The notes: a model not told the origin generated them from the letters alone. 64,000 nucleotides of DNA from Planococcus donghaensis MPA1U2 (GCF_000189395.1 NZ_AEPB01000053.1:26959-90958), one strand, 5' to 3'. Numbered from the stretch's first letter, positions 1 through 8,238 are shown. A program made the numbers and translations.

Positions 1-525
1 AAATTTGGGCAGTCTGTTGAACAGGCAAAAGAAATGACTAAAGGTGTGGCAGAACATGCTCGCACGGTCGGTTTAGAATATGATTTTGATAACATGGTAG
101 AAGCGAATACGTTAGCAGCTCACCGTTTAGTGAAATGGGCTGAAACGCATGGCAAAGATGGAGAACTTACGGAAAAGCTAATGGATGAATACTTTATCCA
201 AGCGAAAAACGTAGGCAATCATGAAGTGTTAGTTTCGATTGCGGAATCGATTGGTTTACCAAAAGATGAAGCGGTAAAAGTACTTGAATCCGATCAATTT
301 ATGGGGCAAGTTCAAGTAGATATTGCTGAAGCGGGTCAAATCGGTGTTCAAGGTGTACCGTTCTTCGTCGTTAACCGCAAATATGCAATTTCGGGTGCTC
401 AACCAGTAGAAGCATTTGTGGAAGCGTTAGAGCAAATCGCGGAAGAAGAAGGCATTCGTCCGAAACTAAAACCGATGGGCAAGAAAACGAGTTTTTGCAC
501 AGGCGATTCATGTGATGGTCTTTAA
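1..525 (+). CDS. DsbA-family FrnE-like thioredoxin-fold protein, 5' end missing
   Basis: The reading frame is open from the first base, so the N-terminus, including the expected CxxC active site, lies outside the window. The visible 174 residues are the C-terminal part of a DsbA/FrnE-type (2-hydroxychromene isomerase-like) thioredoxin fold: an all-helical insert, then a cis-Pro loop 'GVQGVPFFVVN' and a C-terminal tail with a CxxxxC pair. Family members are cytoplasmic thiol oxidoreductases or polyketide-linked oxidoreductases. The exact substrate cannot be inferred. A strong terminator follows directly, so it is the last gene of its transcript. Confidence 0.85.
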   Translation, partial: KFGQSVEQAKEMTKGVAEHARTVGLEYDFDNMVEANTLAAHRLVKWAETHGKDGELTEKLMDEYFIQAKNVGNHEVLVSIAESIGLPKDEAVKVLESDQFMGQVQVDIAEAGQIGVQGVPFFVVNRKYAISGAQPVEAFVEALEQIAEEEGIRPKLKPMGKKTSFCTGDSCDGL

Positions 526-533
526 TGAGTTCA

Positions 534-566
534 AGCAGAGTAATTGACTTTTACTCTGCTTTTTCT
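534..566 (+). terminator. Rho-independent terminator after the FrnE-like gene
   Basis: A perfect 10-bp stem (AGCAGAGTAA with TTACTCTGCT), a 7-nt loop and a run of T. Confidence 0.85.
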
Positions 567-576
567 TATGATAAGA

Positions 577-597
577 AAGTGCTTTTAATTCGAGATA
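577..597 (+). promoter_or_regulatory. Possible MhqR-like operator half-site before azoR
   Basis: The sequence CTTTTAATTCGAGATAAA lies just upstream of a TATAAT-like box at 608-613. The right half matches the known MhqR palindrome ATCTCGAATTCGAGAT; the left half is degraded (11 of 16 positions). Almost the same string occurs upstream of yceI (3895-3914). In B. subtilis azoR2 is controlled by MhqR, which supports the reading. Binding itself is inference. Confidence 0.45.
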
Positions 598-635
598 AAT
601 ATTTTTAGTATAATTACGGAAGGAGTTTTAAAATA

Positions 636-1274
636 ATGACCAATGTATTAGTAGTAAAAGCAAATAACCGCCCTGCAACTGAAGGGGTTTCAAGTAAAAT
701 GTATGAAATATTCATGGATGCAATCGGAACGGGTACAGAACTGAACGTCAATACGTTTGATGTTTTCAAAGAAGACATGCCGTATTTTGGCCAAGATTTT
801 TTTGACGCTATGCAAAAATCAGCTCAGGCTGAACCGTTAAACGAGCTGGAGCAACGCATTTTGACTGCAGCAAACAAAGCGATGGATGCTTTCATGGAGG
901 CAGATGTTGTGGTTTTCGCATTCCCATTATGGAATAAAACCATTCCAGCACCATTGCAAACATTTATTGATTATGTTTACCGTGCGGGTGTGACATTTAA
1001 ATACACAGCAGAAGGCCCAGTTGGTCTTGTGCCAGAGAAAAAAGTCATCATTTTAAATGCACGCGGTGGCGTGTATTCAACACCTGAAATGGCACCAGCT
1101 GAAATGAGCGTTAACTATATTCGATTGATCATGGATTTCTTCGGAATTACCGATATCGAAGAAGTCATCATTGAAGGGCATAATATGTATCCTGATCGTG
1201 CTGAAGAAATTAAAGCTGAAGGCATGAAACGCGTAGAACAAGCAGCAAGCTCGTTAGTTAAAGTGTACGCTTAA
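636..1274 (+). CDS. azoR: FMN-dependent NADH-azoreductase
   Basis: A 212-residue flavodoxin-like quinone reductase of the AzoR family, normal length. It reduces quinones and azo compounds by two electrons, using NADH and FMN, in the cytoplasm, and protects against quinone and thiol stress. Seen: the N-terminal 'LVVKANNRP' nucleotide-binding strand, the 'FAFPLWNKTIPAPLQTFIDYV' region that contacts FMN, and 'NARGGVYS'. The ATG is preceded by GGAAGGAG at 10 nt spacing. It is monocistronic, with a terminator on each side and a possible MhqR-type site upstream. Confidence 0.93.
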   Translation: MTNVLVVKANNRPATEGVSSKMYEIFMDAIGTGTELNVNTFDVFKEDMPYFGQDFFDAMQKSAQAEPLNELEQRILTAANKAMDAFMEADVVVFAFPLWNKTIPAPLQTFIDYVYRAGVTFKYTAEGPVGLVPEKKVIILNARGGVYSTPEMAPAEMSVNYIRLIMDFFGITDIEEVIIEGHNMYPDRAEEIKAEGMKRVEQAASSLVKVYA

Positions 1275-1284
1275 TGATTGTGCG

Positions 1285-1316
1285 AAAGGACAACCTTAAT
1301 TGGTTGTCCTTTTTTC
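1285..1316 (+). terminator. Terminator after azoR
   Basis: Stem AAAGGACAACC with GGTTGTCCTTT, 6-nt loop, then a T run. Confidence 0.85.
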
Positions 1317-1320
1317 GTTT

Positions 1321-1411
1321 GGACAGTAAATGTGGTGAATTGGCTAGTATTTCGTGGATTTGGACAGTATTTGAGTCGAATCGGACAGTATTCAACTCAA
1401 ACTGGACGGTA
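1321..1411. repeat. Block 1 of GGACAGTA repeats (five units, 20-21 bp period)
   Basis: Units start at 1321, 1342 (GGCTAGTA), 1362, 1383 and 1404 (GGACGGTA). Spacing is 21, 20, 21 and 21 bp. The 8-bp core is conserved and is usually followed by TTT; the 12-13 bp between cores is variable but AT-rich, often ending GAATT or similar. The alternating 20/21 spacing breaks any reading frame, so the array is not coding. The period is about two turns of B-DNA, which would place every core on one face of the helix. Confidence 0.9.
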
Positions 1412-1460
1412 TGTCCAATTTTTTCCTCTTGAATCAACTACCCCTCAATGCCCAAGACAG

Positions 1461-1484
1461 GGAAAGCGCGAAGTCGCGCTTTCC
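1461..1484. repeat. Perfect GC-rich hairpin between the two repeat blocks
   Basis: A 10-bp perfect stem (GGAAAGCGCG with CGCGCTTTCC) and a 4-nt loop AAGT, with no T run. It sits midway between the two five-unit repeat blocks. Confidence 0.85.
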
Positions 1485-1510
1485 ACTAAACCTATGTGAA
1501 TTTTTGATTT

Positions 1511-1601
1511 GGACAGTATTTTGTGTAATTTGGACAGTAAACCATCTGAAACGGACAGTATTTTAGAAATTTGGACAGTATTTAATGTCAACTCGACAGT
1601 A
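1511..1601. repeat. Block 2 of GGACAGTA repeats (five units, 20-21 bp period)
   Basis: Units start at 1511, 1532, 1553, 1573 and 1594 (the last is CGACAGTA). Spacing is 21, 21, 20 and 21 bp. Same orientation and almost the same geometry as block 1, exactly 190 bp away from it. The whole 1317-1675 interval holds no gene that I can support. Confidence 0.9.
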
Positions 1602-1693
1602 AGCCCAAATAACTGGAAAAAGAACCGGTTTTGGATTAGGAATTACCAATAGGGGTAGATAGGTGATAAAAGCAATTGAGGAGGAATGACAAG

Positions 1694-3244
1694 GTGCAAA
1701 ACGAACGCGAGAGTCAAATTTCACAGGAACAGAAATCGTATTGGAGAGAATATAAGGACATTCCGAGCTACCCTGCGCTACAGGCAAACGAGTCGACTGA
1801 TATCGCCGTGGTTGGTGGAGGAATGGTCGGTGTCATTAGTGCGTACTTATTAACGAAAGCTGGCAAAAAAGTAACATTAATTGAAGCAGGAAAGTTAGTG
1901 GACGGGGTAACGGGACGAACCACTGCAAAAATAACGGCGCAACATGGTTTGTATTATGACTCCTTAATTCAAATAGTGGGAGAAGAACAAGCGAAACTGT
2001 ACTACCAAGCCAATATAGATGGGTTGAAATTTATTGAAGACACCGCTAAAGAGCTGTCAATCGATTGTGATTTCTCTCATCACAATGCATTTGTTTATGC
2101 CAATACAGCTGCTGGAGCTAAGCAAATTGAAAAAGAAGCTGAAGCTTATAGGAAGTTAGGCATTGACGGTGAATTGGCAAAAGATGAAGTGGAATTGCCA
2201 TTTCCAGTGGAAGAAGCCATTGTCATGCGCAATCAAGCGCAATTTCACCCAGTGAAATTTTTAGCAGGCTTAGTAAAAGAAATTGAACGGCTCGGCGGGA
2301 AGATTTACGAACAAACGCGAGCGATGAAAATTTTAAGCAAAAACGATCCGGTCATCCAAACCGAAAACCTATCCCATTTGTCGTGCAATAAAGTTATTGT
2401 CGCCAGTCATTATCCTTTTAATGATTTCGATGGCGTGTATTTTTCGCGTTTAACGGTCAACCGTTCGTATGCCATTGCGGCTAAAGTGAGTGGGAAAGTT
2501 CCAAATGATATGTACATTAGTGGAGACATGCCTTCTCGATCCTTGCGTTATGCACCAGGTGAAAACGGTGAAAAATTATTATTAATTGGTGGCGATGGCC
2601 ACGCTACAGGTAAAAGTTCGAGCGAAACGATCGAGCATTATTACAATCTTGAAAAATTCGGCAACGAGCATTTTGGAATTGAGGAAATTCCGTACCGCTG
2701 GTCATCACAAGATATGACCACACTTGATACGATTCCTTATATCGGGACCATCACAGCCGGGTACAACAATATTTTAGTGGCTACTGGATTTCACAAATGG
2801 GGAATGTCAAATGGCGCATTAGCTGGAATGTTACTCAGTGATCAAGTACTCGGCAACGAAAATCGGTATGCACCGGTGTTTGATCCGACGCGCACAAAAG
2901 TGAAAACCAAAGATGCAATGAGTTTCGCAAAAGACAATGCTTCAGTTGCGAAGTCGTTAGTTACTGGGAAATTAAAAAGGCCATCTAAAACAGTGGATGA
3001 CTTGGCTAAAGACGAGGGTTCACTCGTCAAAGTGGGCAAGAAAAAAGCAGGAGGTTACCGCGATGAATACGGGCAAGTTCATCTAGTTGATACGGCGTGT
3101 ACGCATATGGGGTGTGACGTTAAGTGGAATGATGCCGAACGTTCGTGGGATTGTCCTTGCCACGGCTCGCGTTTTTCGTATACGGGAGATGTGTTAAATG
3201 GACCAGCTGTAAAACCTCTTAAAAAAATAGAAACAGAACGATAG
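1694..3244 (+). CDS. FAD-dependent oxidoreductase with C-terminal Rieske [2Fe-2S] domain
   Basis: 516 residues. The GTG start at 1694 is chosen because GAGGAGG ends 9 nt before it. N-terminal half: a DAO-type FAD fold with dinucleotide loop 'VVGGGMVGVISAYLL' near residue 30-45 and 'VTGRTTAKITAQHG'. C-terminal ~70 residues: a Rieske cluster with CTHMGC and CPCHGS (Cys-x-His and Cys-x-x-His ligands). The architecture matches B. subtilis YhfW. The Rieske domain probably passes electrons to or from the flavin. The substrate is unknown. It stands alone, facing yceI across a shared terminator. Confidence 0.9.
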   Translation: MQNERESQISQEQKSYWREYKDIPSYPALQANESTDIAVVGGGMVGVISAYLLTKAGKKVTLIEAGKLVDGVTGRTTAKITAQHGLYYDSLIQIVGEEQAKLYYQANIDGLKFIEDTAKELSIDCDFSHHNAFVYANTAAGAKQIEKEAEAYRKLGIDGELAKDEVELPFPVEEAIVMRNQAQFHPVKFLAGLVKEIERLGGKIYEQTRAMKILSKNDPVIQTENLSHLSCNKVIVASHYPFNDFDGVYFSRLTVNRSYAIAAKVSGKVPNDMYISGDMPSRSLRYAPGENGEKLLLIGGDGHATGKSSSETIEHYYNLEKFGNEHFGIEEIPYRWSSQDMTTLDTIPYIGTITAGYNNILVATGFHKWGMSNGALAGMLLSDQVLGNENRYAPVFDPTRTKVKTKDAMSFAKDNASVAKSLVTGKLKRPSKTVDDLAKDEGSLVKVGKKKAGGYRDEYGQVHLVDTACTHMGCDVKWNDAERSWDCPCHGSRFSYTGDVLNGPAVKPLKKIETER

Positions 3245-3246
3245 AA

Positions 3247-3284
3247 AAAAGGCAGTGAGGAAATTTTTCCTCACTGCCTTTTTA
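3247..3284. terminator. Bidirectional terminator
   Basis: A 14-bp stem (AAAAGGCAGTGAGG with CCTCACTGCCTTTT) with an A run before and a T run after. It serves the FAD/Rieske gene and yceI. Confidence 0.88.
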
Positions 3285-3288
3285 AAAG

Positions 3289-3813
3289 TTATTCAGCTGG
3301 GTTAGCTTGAATTTCTAAATGAATTTTAATGTCTTCGCCCACCATTACGCCGCCTGTTTCAAGCGCTTGGTTCCATGTAAGGCCGAAATCTTTGCGGTTT
3401 ACTTTACCATCTACATTGTATGCAACAACTTCAACGCCCCATGGGTTCGTGCCTTTACCGTTATATTCTACATCGAAAGTTACTGGATGCGTTACACCTT
3501 TCATCGTAAGGTCGCCAGTCATTGTATATTCATCGCCTTTTTTAACGATTTCATTTGCGTTAAACGTAATATACGGAAATTGCTCTGCATCAAAGAAATC
3601 TGCAGAACGCAAGTGAGCGTCACGATCTTTGTTTTTCGTGCTGATGCTTGCTACCTCGATTTTAAAATCGATCAATGCGCCTTGCAAATCTTCTGCGTCT
3701 GCTTCAATTGTTGCTTCATAAGACGTAAAAGTACCTCTTACTTTTGAAATCATCATATGTTTTACTGAAAATCCGATTTCTGAGTGTGCTGTGTCTACGT
3801 TCCATTTTTTCAT
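3289..3813 (-). CDS. YceI family polyisoprenoid-binding protein
   Basis: 174 residues, begins MKKWNVDTAHSEIGF. The ATG at 3813 is preceded by AGGAGG at 8 nt; an upstream TTG would sit too close to the same site. YceI proteins form a lipocalin-like barrel that binds isoprenoid quinones or similar lipids. Motifs seen: 'DTAHSEIGFSVKHMMISKVRG' at the N-terminus and 'GDLTMKGVTHPVTFDVE' near the middle. There is no signal peptide, as is usual in Firmicutes. The operator-like repeats just upstream (3853-3914) suggest control by a MarR/DUF24-type stress regulator, possibly MhqR-like. Confidence 0.92.
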   Translation of the reverse strand: MKKWNVDTAHSEIGFSVKHMMISKVRGTFTSYEATIEADAEDLQGALIDFKIEVASISTKNKDRDAHLRSADFFDAEQFPYITFNANEIVKKGDEYTMTGDLTMKGVTHPVTFDVEYNGKGTNPWGVEVVAYNVDGKVNRKDFGLTWNQALETGGVMVGEDIKIHLEIQANPAE

Positions 3814-3852
3814 GTTCAATTCCTCCTAAATTTAATATCTATCGTTAATATA

Positions 3853-3914
3853 TCAAGATTAAATCTCGAAGTCAATACTCTTTAATTAATAAGTCTTTAA
3901 TTCGAGATTAAATT
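3853..3914 (-). promoter_or_regulatory. Two inverted MhqR/MarR-like operator sites before yceI
   Basis: Site one, 3853-3869, is a near-perfect palindrome TCAAGATTAAATCTCGA. Site two, 3894-3909, GTCTTTAATTCGAGAT, matches the MhqR palindrome at 13 of 16 positions. The halves AAATCTCGAA and TTCGAGATT also face each other 30 bp apart. Assignment to MhqR is inference. Confidence 0.5.
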
Positions 3915-4013
3915 AACTAGTCTTTTGTACTGAACTTTACATTATTGCTTGTCAAATCAAGATGAAAATTAGATACTAATAGAAGCTATAAGTTAAGAAG
4001 GGATTTGCATTAA

Positions 4014-4925
4014 ATGACGAAACAACAATGGTTGACGGATTTACGTAGTTTCTTAACAGACGATCACGTCAAAGTGGATGAGCCGCTACACCTTCATACA
4101 CTAACTAAAATGGGTGGGCCTGCTGATATTTTTGTGGCACCAACGACTGAAGAAGAAACTGCTTTCACTGTAAAGTATGCATATAAAAATAATATACCTC
4201 TATTACTTCTTGGGAACGGATCGAATATGGTCGTCCGAGATGGAGGATTTCGTGGAATTGTTCTCACTCTAAAAGGGTTACAGACAATCCGCATAGAAGG
4301 TACGAAAGTATATGCTCAAGGCGGAGCAAACATTAAAAAAGTATCGAAAGCAGCTGCAGCCAAACAATTAACTGGTTTTGAGTTTGCTTGTGGGATTCCA
4401 GGATCGATTGGTGGAGCGATGGCGATGAATGCCGGAGCTTACGGTGGAGAAATTAAAGACATCATAAAACAAGCGACGGTTCTTTCGAAAGAAGGAGATT
4501 TGCTCGTTTTATCTAAAGAAGATTTAGGTCTTGGTTATCGGAAAAGCGTGATTACCAAAAAAGGTTTTTATGTGTTATCGGCCGAGTTCGACTTAGAAGT
4601 GGGCAAACAAATGGTGATCGATGCGAAAATGAGCGAATTGACGTATCAACGAGAATCAAAACAGCCTTTAGAATTTCCTTCTGCCGGTAGTGTGTTTAAA
4701 CGCCCACCTGGTAATTTTGCAGGAAAGTTGATACAAGATAGTGGCTTGCAAGGAAAAGGATTTGGCGGTGCAGAAGTTTCTACAAAGCACGCTGGATTTA
4801 TCGTGAATAAAGATAATGCAACGGCCAATGACTATATTAAAACCATTGAAATGGTTAAAACAACAGTGTTCAACAATTTTGGTATTGATTTAGAGCTTGA
4901 AGTGAAAATTGTTGGAGAAGATTGA
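4014..4925 (+). CDS. murB: UDP-N-acetylenolpyruvoylglucosamine reductase
   Basis: 303 residues, type II MurB length. It reduces UDP-GlcNAc-enolpyruvate to UDP-MurNAc with NADPH and FAD, the second committed step of peptidoglycan synthesis. Motifs: 'LGNGSNMVVRDGGFRGIV' FAD loop, 'GIPGSIGGAMAMNAGAYGGE' and 'FPSAGSVFKRP', which carries the catalytic Ser. The ATG has AAGAAGGGA upstream. It is a single gene with its own terminator. Confidence 0.97.
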   Translation: MTKQQWLTDLRSFLTDDHVKVDEPLHLHTLTKMGGPADIFVAPTTEEETAFTVKYAYKNNIPLLLLGNGSNMVVRDGGFRGIVLTLKGLQTIRIEGTKVYAQGGANIKKVSKAAAAKQLTGFEFACGIPGSIGGAMAMNAGAYGGEIKDIIKQATVLSKEGDLLVLSKEDLGLGYRKSVITKKGFYVLSAEFDLEVGKQMVIDAKMSELTYQRESKQPLEFPSAGSVFKRPPGNFAGKLIQDSGLQGKGFGGAEVSTKHAGFIVNKDNATANDYIKTIEMVKTTVFNNFGIDLELEVKIVGED

Positions 4926-4939
4926 ATATGAGTAATGCG

Positions 4940-4967
4940 GATGTCCTTTTAAAGGGCATCTTTTTTT
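4940..4967 (+). terminator. Terminator after murB
   Basis: Stem GATGTCCTTT with AAAGGGCATC (one G-T pair), then seven T. Confidence 0.8.
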
Positions 4968-5030
4968 ATGCAGAAAAGGGATTTATCCTTCGGTAGTCGA
5001 ATAAAGCACTAAAGAAAAGGGGGAAGATTC

Positions 5031-7397
5031 ATGAGGGGGAAAGTGAAAAACAAAAGATGGCTAAAGTGGTTACTGGGCACGTTAGGTATAATTGTCATTG
5101 TAATAGTGGCATTGCTGATTTTTATAAATGTTTTCCTAAACAAGTCTAAACCGCTTATTGAAGGAGAAGTAGCAGTAGAGATTTTAGATAAGGATGCAAC
5201 AGTGGTTCGTGATGATATAGGAGTTCCACATATTAAAGCAGATACGGATGCTGATTTATATCGTGCACAAGGGTACGTGCAAGCGCAAGATCGCATGTTC
5301 CAAATGGATCTTTCTCGTAGACAAGCAAGCGGTCAGTTAGCAGAAGTTATTGGAGCAGATGCGGTCGATACTGATAAGTTTTTTAGAACCTTTAGTTTAC
5401 GTGATGCAGCTGAAAAATCTTGGGACGGATATGATGATGAAGCACAGCAAGTATTAGAATGGTATGCAGAAGGCGTTAATGCTTATATGGAAGAAGCAAA
5501 AGCAAACAACAGTTTAAGCTTTGAATTTTCTATTCTTGGATACGAACCAACTGAATGGACACCTGTTGACTCGTTGACGATTGGCAAGTTTATGGCTTAC
5601 GACCTTGGCGGACATTGGAATACACTCGCCGTTCGTCATTGGGCGTTGAACGAGTTTCCAGAAGACAAAGCACGTGAGTTGTTTATAGAGTACCCTGATA
5701 ATGCACCTGCAATTTTAGCGGCAAACAAACAGCAACAAGTTCAAGTAGCTGGTGAGTTTGATGCGTCAGTGATTTCGCCAGAATTTAACGGCAGCAATAA
5801 CTGGGTAGTGTCAGGAGATAAAACAGCAAGTGGCAAGCCTTTACTGGCGGACGATCCGCATCTTGGGCTGAGCACACCATCTATTTGGTACCAAATGCAT
5901 TTAGAGTCTCCAGAACAAAATGTCAGTGGCGTTATTTTTGCTGGAATCCCGGGAATTATTCTAGGACACAATGAAGAAATTGCTTGGGGAGTAACAAATG
6001 TTGGCCCTGATGTTCAAGACCTTTACATTGAAACGCCAAACCCCGAAGACCCTACACAGTTCGAATACGAAGGACAGTGGGAGCAAGCAGAAGTACGAAA
6101 AGAACCAATTAAAATAAAAGACGAAGAAACAGAAGATTTCGAAGTACTAGTAACAAGGCACGGACCTGTTGTTTCAAATATTCTTTATGATAAAGAACAA
6201 CCAGGCGCGGTATTTTCAATGCAATGGACAGCATTAGAGCCGACGCTCGAACTGCAAGCAGTTTTGAATTTCAATAAAGCATCTAATTGGGAAGAGTTTG
6301 AATTAGCACTCGAGGATTTCCAGGCACCTGCGCAAAACTTTGTTTTTGCATCTACAGATGGCACCATTGCCTATAAAGCGAATGGACGCATTCCAATTCG
6401 TAAAACGGGAGATGGTCAATTGCCGGTTCCGGGGAATTCAGCAGACTATGGATGGGAAGGCTATGTGCCTTTTGATGAATTGCCACGATCAGTAAATCCG
6501 GAAAATGGGTTTATTGCAACAGCAAACAATGAAGTCATTGATGATTCGTATCCTTACCACATTACGGATTTTTGGGCACAACCTTATCGTTATGAACGAA
6601 TTGCTGAGGTATTAGAAGCGTCAGATAATCTGACGGCTGAAGATATGATGAACTTGCAAATGGATCAAAAGAATTTATATGCAGCTGAATTTTTAGAAGA
6701 TATGATTGCTACCGTACGTGACAGTACAAAAGATTATGACGAAGTTCTGTCGATGCTAGAAGATTGGGACCAAGTAGATAGCAAAGATCAAGGCGCGCCA
6801 CTAATCTTCCATAAATGGATAAAGCAATTGCCTGAAACTTTACTAGCAGATGAATTTCCGAAAGACGTTTATAAAATGCTAGATGGAAAAAATCATATTA
6901 CAGATGAAATGATGCGAGATGCTTTTGCTGGAAACGAAGGAGTGTGGGTAAGCGAGTACGGAGGCGCAGCAAAATGGCTGGTGGATTCATTGGAAACAGT
7001 TGTCGCTGAAATTGAAGAAGAGCAAGGGAACGACTTGGCTGACTGGAGTTGGGGAGAACACCATCAATTAACCTTCCCACACCCACTAGCAGGCGCATCT
7101 CCAATTTTCGCAGAGTTTCTAAATCCAGAGCCGGTACCAATCGGAGGTTCGAATATCACCGTTCAAGCAGCGGCGTTCACGCCAGATGGCGACGTCGACC
7201 ACGGGGCATCTTGGCGATTTGTTGCGGACCTATCTGATTTATCGAGTGCTTATCATATTGTAGGACCTGGATTAAGCGGTCATATGAAATCGGATTACTT
7301 CCATAACCAAGTAGACGATTGGGCGCAAGGTGATTTTCATAAAACAGAAATAGAAGACGACGTTAAAGGTTCGACATTAATATTAAATGCCGAATAA
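5031..7397 (+). CDS. Penicillin acylase family N-terminal-nucleophile hydrolase
   Basis: 788 residues, the normal length of a penicillin G acylase/AHL acylase precursor. An N-terminal membrane segment (about residues 10-33) would anchor or export it. The autoprocessing site is visible: 'NGSNNWVVSG' with the nucleophile Ser at residue 255, which becomes the N-terminus of the beta chain. Also 'LLADDPHLGLSTPSIWYQMHL', typical of the family. These enzymes hydrolyse amide bonds of acylated amines, including penicillins and N-acyl homoserine lactones. The natural substrate here is unknown. RBS AAGGGGG, 7 nt from the ATG. Confidence 0.92.
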   Translation: MRGKVKNKRWLKWLLGTLGIIVIVIVALLIFINVFLNKSKPLIEGEVAVEILDKDATVVRDDIGVPHIKADTDADLYRAQGYVQAQDRMFQMDLSRRQASGQLAEVIGADAVDTDKFFRTFSLRDAAEKSWDGYDDEAQQVLEWYAEGVNAYMEEAKANNSLSFEFSILGYEPTEWTPVDSLTIGKFMAYDLGGHWNTLAVRHWALNEFPEDKARELFIEYPDNAPAILAANKQQQVQVAGEFDASVISPEFNGSNNWVVSGDKTASGKPLLADDPHLGLSTPSIWYQMHLESPEQNVSGVIFAGIPGIILGHNEEIAWGVTNVGPDVQDLYIETPNPEDPTQFEYEGQWEQAEVRKEPIKIKDEETEDFEVLVTRHGPVVSNILYDKEQPGAVFSMQWTALEPTLELQAVLNFNKASNWEEFELALEDFQAPAQNFVFASTDGTIAYKANGRIPIRKTGDGQLPVPGNSADYGWEGYVPFDELPRSVNPENGFIATANNEVIDDSYPYHITDFWAQPYRYERIAEVLEASDNLTAEDMMNLQMDQKNLYAAEFLEDMIATVRDSTKDYDEVLSMLEDWDQVDSKDQGAPLIFHKWIKQLPETLLADEFPKDVYKMLDGKNHITDEMMRDAFAGNEGVWVSEYGGAAKWLVDSLETVVAEIEEEQGNDLADWSWGEHHQLTFPHPLAGASPIFAEFLNPEPVPIGGSNITVQAAAFTPDGDVDHGASWRFVADLSDLSSAYHIVGPGLSGHMKSDYFHNQVDDWAQGDFHKTEIEDDVKGSTLILNAE

Positions 7398-7433
7398 GTT
7401 ATACTGGGGAAAAACGGATGTGAGGAATAACCA

Positions 7434-7787
7434 ATGAAACAGATACTAGCGGTAGGACTTGGTGGAATGATCGGAGCACTTTTGCGTTCCGGAATATACA
7501 TGGTAGCTGCTGACGGTCTGGGGCTTTGGCTTGTTAACATGATTGGCAGTTTTTTAATCGGCGTGGCAGCCATTCGTTTGTCCCATAAATCAGCGGAACT
7601 GCGATTGTTGATTTCGACAGGTCTGCTAGGATCTTTCACAACGTTTTCAGCATTTTCTTCTGCGTGGTTCCATTACCTGGAGTCTTCTATTTGGCTAGGT
7701 ATTGCATTTGCTTTCAGCATGACACTGGCATGTATTGTAGCAGCAGGTGCAGGATTATGGGTAGGTAGAAAAGAGGTGTCCTCGTGA
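7434..7787 (+). CDS. crcB: Fluoride efflux channel subunit CrcB/Fluc (first copy)
   Basis: 117 residues, four predicted membrane helices. Fluc channels export fluoride as antiparallel dimers. Motifs: 'GGMIGALLRSGIY' at the start and 'GLLGSFTTFSAFSS', the pore-lining TTFS segment. It overlaps the next crcB by 4 nt (GTGA), so the pair is co-translated and probably forms a heterodimer, as in other Bacillales. No fluoride riboswitch was seen upstream. Confidence 0.94.
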   Translation: MKQILAVGLGGMIGALLRSGIYMVAADGLGLWLVNMIGSFLIGVAAIRLSHKSAELRLLISTGLLGSFTTFSAFSSAWFHYLESSIWLGIAFAFSMTLACIVAAGAGLWVGRKEVSS

Positions 7788-8116
7788 TTGGCATTGCAAT
7801 CGGTGGATTTTTAGGAGCGATTACACGCTATTTATTTTATTTATTCGTTGAAAGCCGGGCTTGGCAACCAAAAGTTGCTACCTGGCTGGTAAACAGCCTG
7901 GGTTCATTTGTGTTAGGTTTATTAATTGGAAGTGGAAGCTTATCGGTTTTCTGGATTACTGGATTTTTAGGAGCATTTACAACGTTCTCAACAATGGCTT
8001 TAGATGTTGTGAAAGATATGGAAGACGGCAAATGGCTAAAAGGTGGATTCTATATTACGGCTACTTTAACTTCCGGAATTGCGTTGTTCAGCTTAGGATA
8101 TATTTTAATGCAGTAA
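7784..8116 (+). CDS. crcB: Fluoride efflux channel subunit CrcB/Fluc (second copy)
   Basis: 110 residues. GTG start at 7784 overlapping the stop of the first copy. Same fold: 'GGFLGAITRYLFYLF', 'NSLGSFVLGLLIGSG', 'GFLGAFTTFSTMALD'. The two subunits differ clearly in sequence, so this is an old duplication rather than a recent one. Product inserts in the cytoplasmic membrane. Confidence 0.94.
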   Translation: MIGIAIGGFLGAITRYLFYLFVESRAWQPKVATWLVNSLGSFVLGLLIGSGSLSVFWITGFLGAFTTFSTMALDVVKDMEDGKWLKGGFYITATLTSGIALFSLGYILMQ

Positions 8117-8201
8117 AAACCTCATTATAATAAATGAGGGGGCTAGGCAGATACTTCACTAAACTACTTAGTCAATTTAGATATTTCTTCGAAAACGTTA
8201 A

Positions 8202-8238
8202 AAGAGCCCTTTGCGAAAATCGCAAAGGGCTCTTCTTT
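8202..8238. terminator. Bidirectional terminator
   Basis: A 14-bp perfect stem (AAGAGCCCTTTGCG with CGCAAAGGGCTCTT), 5-nt loop, T-rich on both sides. It ends both the crcB pair and the usp transcript. Confidence 0.88.

Noticed and set aside
1278-1499. 73-codon open frame over repeat block 1
   Set aside because: No ribosome site, starts inside the azoR terminator, and the repeat spacing of 20/21 bp does not preserve a frame.
1321-1601. CRISPR array
   Set aside because: Repeats are only 8 bp, spacers 12-13 bp, no cas genes nearby.
1634-1658. Weak sigma-B-type site before the FAD/Rieske gene
   Set aside because: GATTAG / GGGTAG with 13 nt matches only 9 of 12 positions; not better than chance in AT-rich DNA.
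7398-7433. Fluoride riboswitch before crcB
   Set aside because: Only 36 bp separate the genes, without the conserved pseudoknot bases.
8120-8139. CCTCATT / AATGAGG hairpin after crcB
   Set aside because: Short stem and no T run; a much stronger terminator lies at 8202.
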